Assembly (NCBI GenBank): GCA_020975725.1 | Contig: QXJR01000014.1 | Location: forward strand, 434,001 to 498,000 | DNA from: Picocystis sp. L7 | Lineage: Eukaryota; Chlorophyta; Picocystophyceae; Picocystales; Picocystaceae | DNA length: 64,000 nucleotides | Direction: 5' to 3' | In this document: piece by piece, positions 61,419 through 64,000 of the stretch | Layout of the letters: every line of letters starts with the position of its first letter | Numbering within the stretch: position 1 is the stretch's first letter | Translations under genes and position numbers: made by a program | The notes under the pieces: generated by a model | What the model was told of the DNA's origin: nothing | The model's database searches: none | Seen by the model: only the letters and a program-made list of their open reading frames with translations

Positions 61419-64000
61419 CGATCCGAGCCCAAGGAACCGTCCTCTTTTTCGCGTCTTGCCACCCTGAGGTTCGTTGTCTTCCGTTTCCAGCCACTACGCC
61501 TTCGATCTTCCCGCACCACTTGTTCTGAAACGCACGAGAATGGCTCCTTCTCCTGCTCCTTCCTTGTATGTGGTTGTGTCTTCCTACGTCTTTGTTCCTT
61601 CGCTTCGAAACGAGATGCAACGAGTGACCATCGGTCCACCGTCCTCTCCCTTGGGTCTCGGAACGGCTGGGCCCGAGGGAGGGGGCGATCCAAACGAACG
61701 GCCAGGATGCGAGCTGCCAATCGTTGGGGTATGGAGAGCTCCACATCGGAGGCGCGAGAGAAACGCTCCCCAACACACGCGGATACAGATACATCGACGA
61801 CCCATCTTGTCCACGCTTACGTAGACGATGGAACACGTTCCGTCGAGGAAGGTGAGACGACGAGGTAGGAAGTGTATCGGATCGAATGGGAGTATGATGG
61901 AGATCGAGCGCCTGCCAACGAACGACGAACTTGATCGTGCCGGTTGATGGCAGCAACCGAGGGAGGGCACTTCGTCCGTGCCGAGAGACATGCCGGTCAT
62001 GCGCTCGAAGGAAGGTTGGTGGGGAAGCATCCTCACACCGTCCAACACGATGAGAATCGTGTGGCAATGGGAAAGCTTAAGGCAAGAGGAAAACGAGTAG
62101 CTGGAACTAGACGGTTCGGGATGTGAGTCTAAGAAAATGGGAGAGGGAGTGAGACAAATTCAGGGGTCGTGAGGACTACTCCCACAGGCACTCGAATGGG
62201 GCAAAGTAACAATCATCGAAGGATGTATGGGATGTGGAGTGGGGACCTCCTTCCTGTAAGTCCTCACAAAGTCATGCGCCATCGTGGAAAGTGAAGGCCC
62301 AAGTTAGCTTGATAAGTACCAAGCCGGGTCGATTGATAGCTTTCGACTGGTTTGATTTCTAGCCTTCCTATCACGATTTAATCTTCAAATCTCCGCCTTC
62401 AACGAGTAGACGTGCAAGACTAGGGCTTCCAAGAGCATTGTATTTGGAGGCAAACTACATGATTATGCTATATGAGGGTAGAGTAGCCATGAGAAGATAT
62501 TTGTAGTTTAGGCTATCGCATGAACGTAACCAACAAGTATCGTACAAACTGAAGTTCCAAAATTTGCGTGGCATCCGCCAAGGCGAGAATTCGATGGTAT
62601 ACATCTTGTCCATCAATGGATAGGGTCTTATCAATATCACTCAACACATCTTTGTCGTTGCACAAAATAGCTAGGACATCCTTGAGTAATGCACAACTCT
62701 TCGTCTGCACTTGTAAGCGGTATGGTTACTCTCCGATCAAAAATCTATTCTTACCCGCGTTTGTACTCTTTTGCCACTCACATGATCAACGTGAATCAGT
62801 AGATATTGCTCTTCCGGCATCTGAAGTTTTCTAGTGTATGCGAAAGCATTTGGCGGTGGAGTCGGTCCCTTCTCGTTGCTCATCCTTCCCACGTCCGTCA
62901 GCCAATAAAATACCACTCACAAGATCGGGGAGCTACAAAAAAAAATTGTTGCATGTTCAACAAGGGCTTGAAATTTTACATCGCATGTATCAGCAAAAGC
63001 AATACAGACGTGTATCGATCCATTCGGGCGAAACATGGCATTTCTCTTCTTGTTGGCCACCACAAAACATAGTGTACACATGCAAAACGAAAGGGTTAAC
63101 ACGTCCCCTCTTGCAAAATTTCATGAGCTTGTCACAATGGTCGACTTTGGCATGAAAGAGCAAGAAATGACCTCGTTATGAATGTTAGGAACAAGTACCC
63201 TTCATTGGTTCCCCACCCATCGGAGCACTCCAATGGATGGATATCCTTCGAAGAGGTGGAGTACTTAACTCCACACACACTCCGTATAAAGTTGATCTTG
63301 ACGTTCAAGGACAAGCCGCTTCATGAGCGCCTTCTCGACTTTTAAGGCAACGCCCTCTACACCGGTGGAGCTCAAAAAATAGTAAGCTTGCACCGAACAT
63401 TGACGAATCCACGGGTAGGCACAACTTCATTTCTAGTACTGTCGACATGCGTTCAAATGGTCGGTTGCTTTAAGAAGTGCACAAATTAAATACTTGAAAA
63501 AGTATGCTACCGAGGGTGGACCAAATTTGGTATTCGGATTTCAAGCCTTGGGAGATCGAAAGCAAAGCTCGGATTGACGTACGTGTCACATGGTTAACGA
63601 ATGTCTACGATGTAAACGCTCGCGCATTTAGCAACGGTGTCTTTGTTGCTTGAGAGGGAGTGGTCAATTAGGTCTTTCATCCTTCCATAAAAGTGGAAGG
63701 CAAATGAAAGGTTTTGCACTGTCGCACTTGTCGGACATATACACTTTAGATTGGGGCACTCCATTTTGCCCTAAATGCTCTTGTGAGTTTGGCGACCACA
63801 ATACCCCGATTTCTACCCATGGGGTAGTCCACATGCGGATCGATACTTACCTTCCACCCAAAACTTATTGTGACTAAGTATATTATGAGACTGAAGGCCA
63901 CAAAACCACCTCCTAAGAAACTGCAAACCTCCGTGACAACTTCCAACAACCGGGTGAAGTTTCGGATTGGAAGTACCACCTCCTAGCACGGCCAAACGTA
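61419..64000. other. Intergenic, stop-rich block with no gene recognised
   Basis: The first 700 bases are GC-rich and are probably the apyrase promoter. From about 62100 to the window end the DNA is AT-richer and stop-rich, like the blocks at 1-1.6, 8.7-10.3, 42.4-43.2 and 47.8-49.3 kb. Short frames (up to 105 codons) show no domain. I see no tRNA or element ends. Confidence 0.5.

Noticed and set aside
1-64000. CRISPR arrays, rRNA genes, LTR retrotransposons
   Set aside because: No regularly spaced short repeats, rRNA-like segments or reverse-transcriptase frames were seen.

Overview
The window is nuclear DNA of a photosynthetic eukaryote with a plastid of red-algal type. It encodes a light-harvesting protein of LHCR type, a plastid-type uroporphyrinogen decarboxylase, a four-cysteine arsenite methyltransferase close to the red-algal enzyme, and plastid ATP-synthase-associated proteins, next to purely eukaryotic genes (Crooked-neck/CLF1, SNF8/VPS22, an Ariadne-type RBR ligase, PFK-2/FBPase-2, CD39 apyrase, a TFIIS-M/SPOC protein). 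Most genes have no intron. Four have one short spliceosomal intron (83 to 284 nt, GTA donors, CTAAC-like branch points in three). A unicellular red alga is the best guess; I cannot name the species.

Left host segment (1.8-21.8 kb): alpha/beta-hydrolase-fold protein, arsenite methyltransferase, a stromal protein resembling a chloroplast ATP synthase biogenesis factor, LHC protein, DOT1-like methyltransferase, NUDT14-like Nudix hydrolase, HI0933-family flavoprotein, CLF1, SNF8 and an Ariadne RBR ligase. Genes are packed as convergent and divergent pairs, with stop-rich, AT-richer blocks of 1-2 kb between clusters.

Mobile segment (21.8-43.7 kb): three head-to-tail copies of a 5,367/5,368-bp Crypton-type element that I find identical except for the length of one poly-G run. 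Each copy has a tyrosine recombinase with a C-terminal GCR1_C-like domain and, divergently, a RuvC-fold protein resembling the plastid Holliday-junction resolvase MOC1. Copies meet at a CGT core, and both ends carry a 17-bp inverted repeat. The array begins 26 nt upstream of the RBR start codon. After 105 bp of flanking DNA comes a complete PIF/Harbinger transposon (33-bp TIRs, TTG target duplication, both genes open), then a 5'-truncated TnpB/Fanzor-like fragment.

Right host segment (43.8-61.4 kb): MGST3-like MAPEG protein, dipeptide-epimerase-like enolase-superfamily enzyme, L-galactose dehydrogenase (ascorbate synthesis), uroporphyrinogen decarboxylase, a PLAT plus ATP-synthase-protein-I-like membrane protein, a TFIIS-M/SPOC protein, a PFK-2/FBPase-2 with an N-terminal starch-binding-like domain, and an apyrase. 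The window ends in about 2.6 kb of stop-rich DNA with no recognisable gene.

The most notable system is the tandem Crypton with its own MOC1-like resolvase. The arrangement suggests an element that circularises and re-integrates at its own junction and carries an enzyme able to act on branched DNA.
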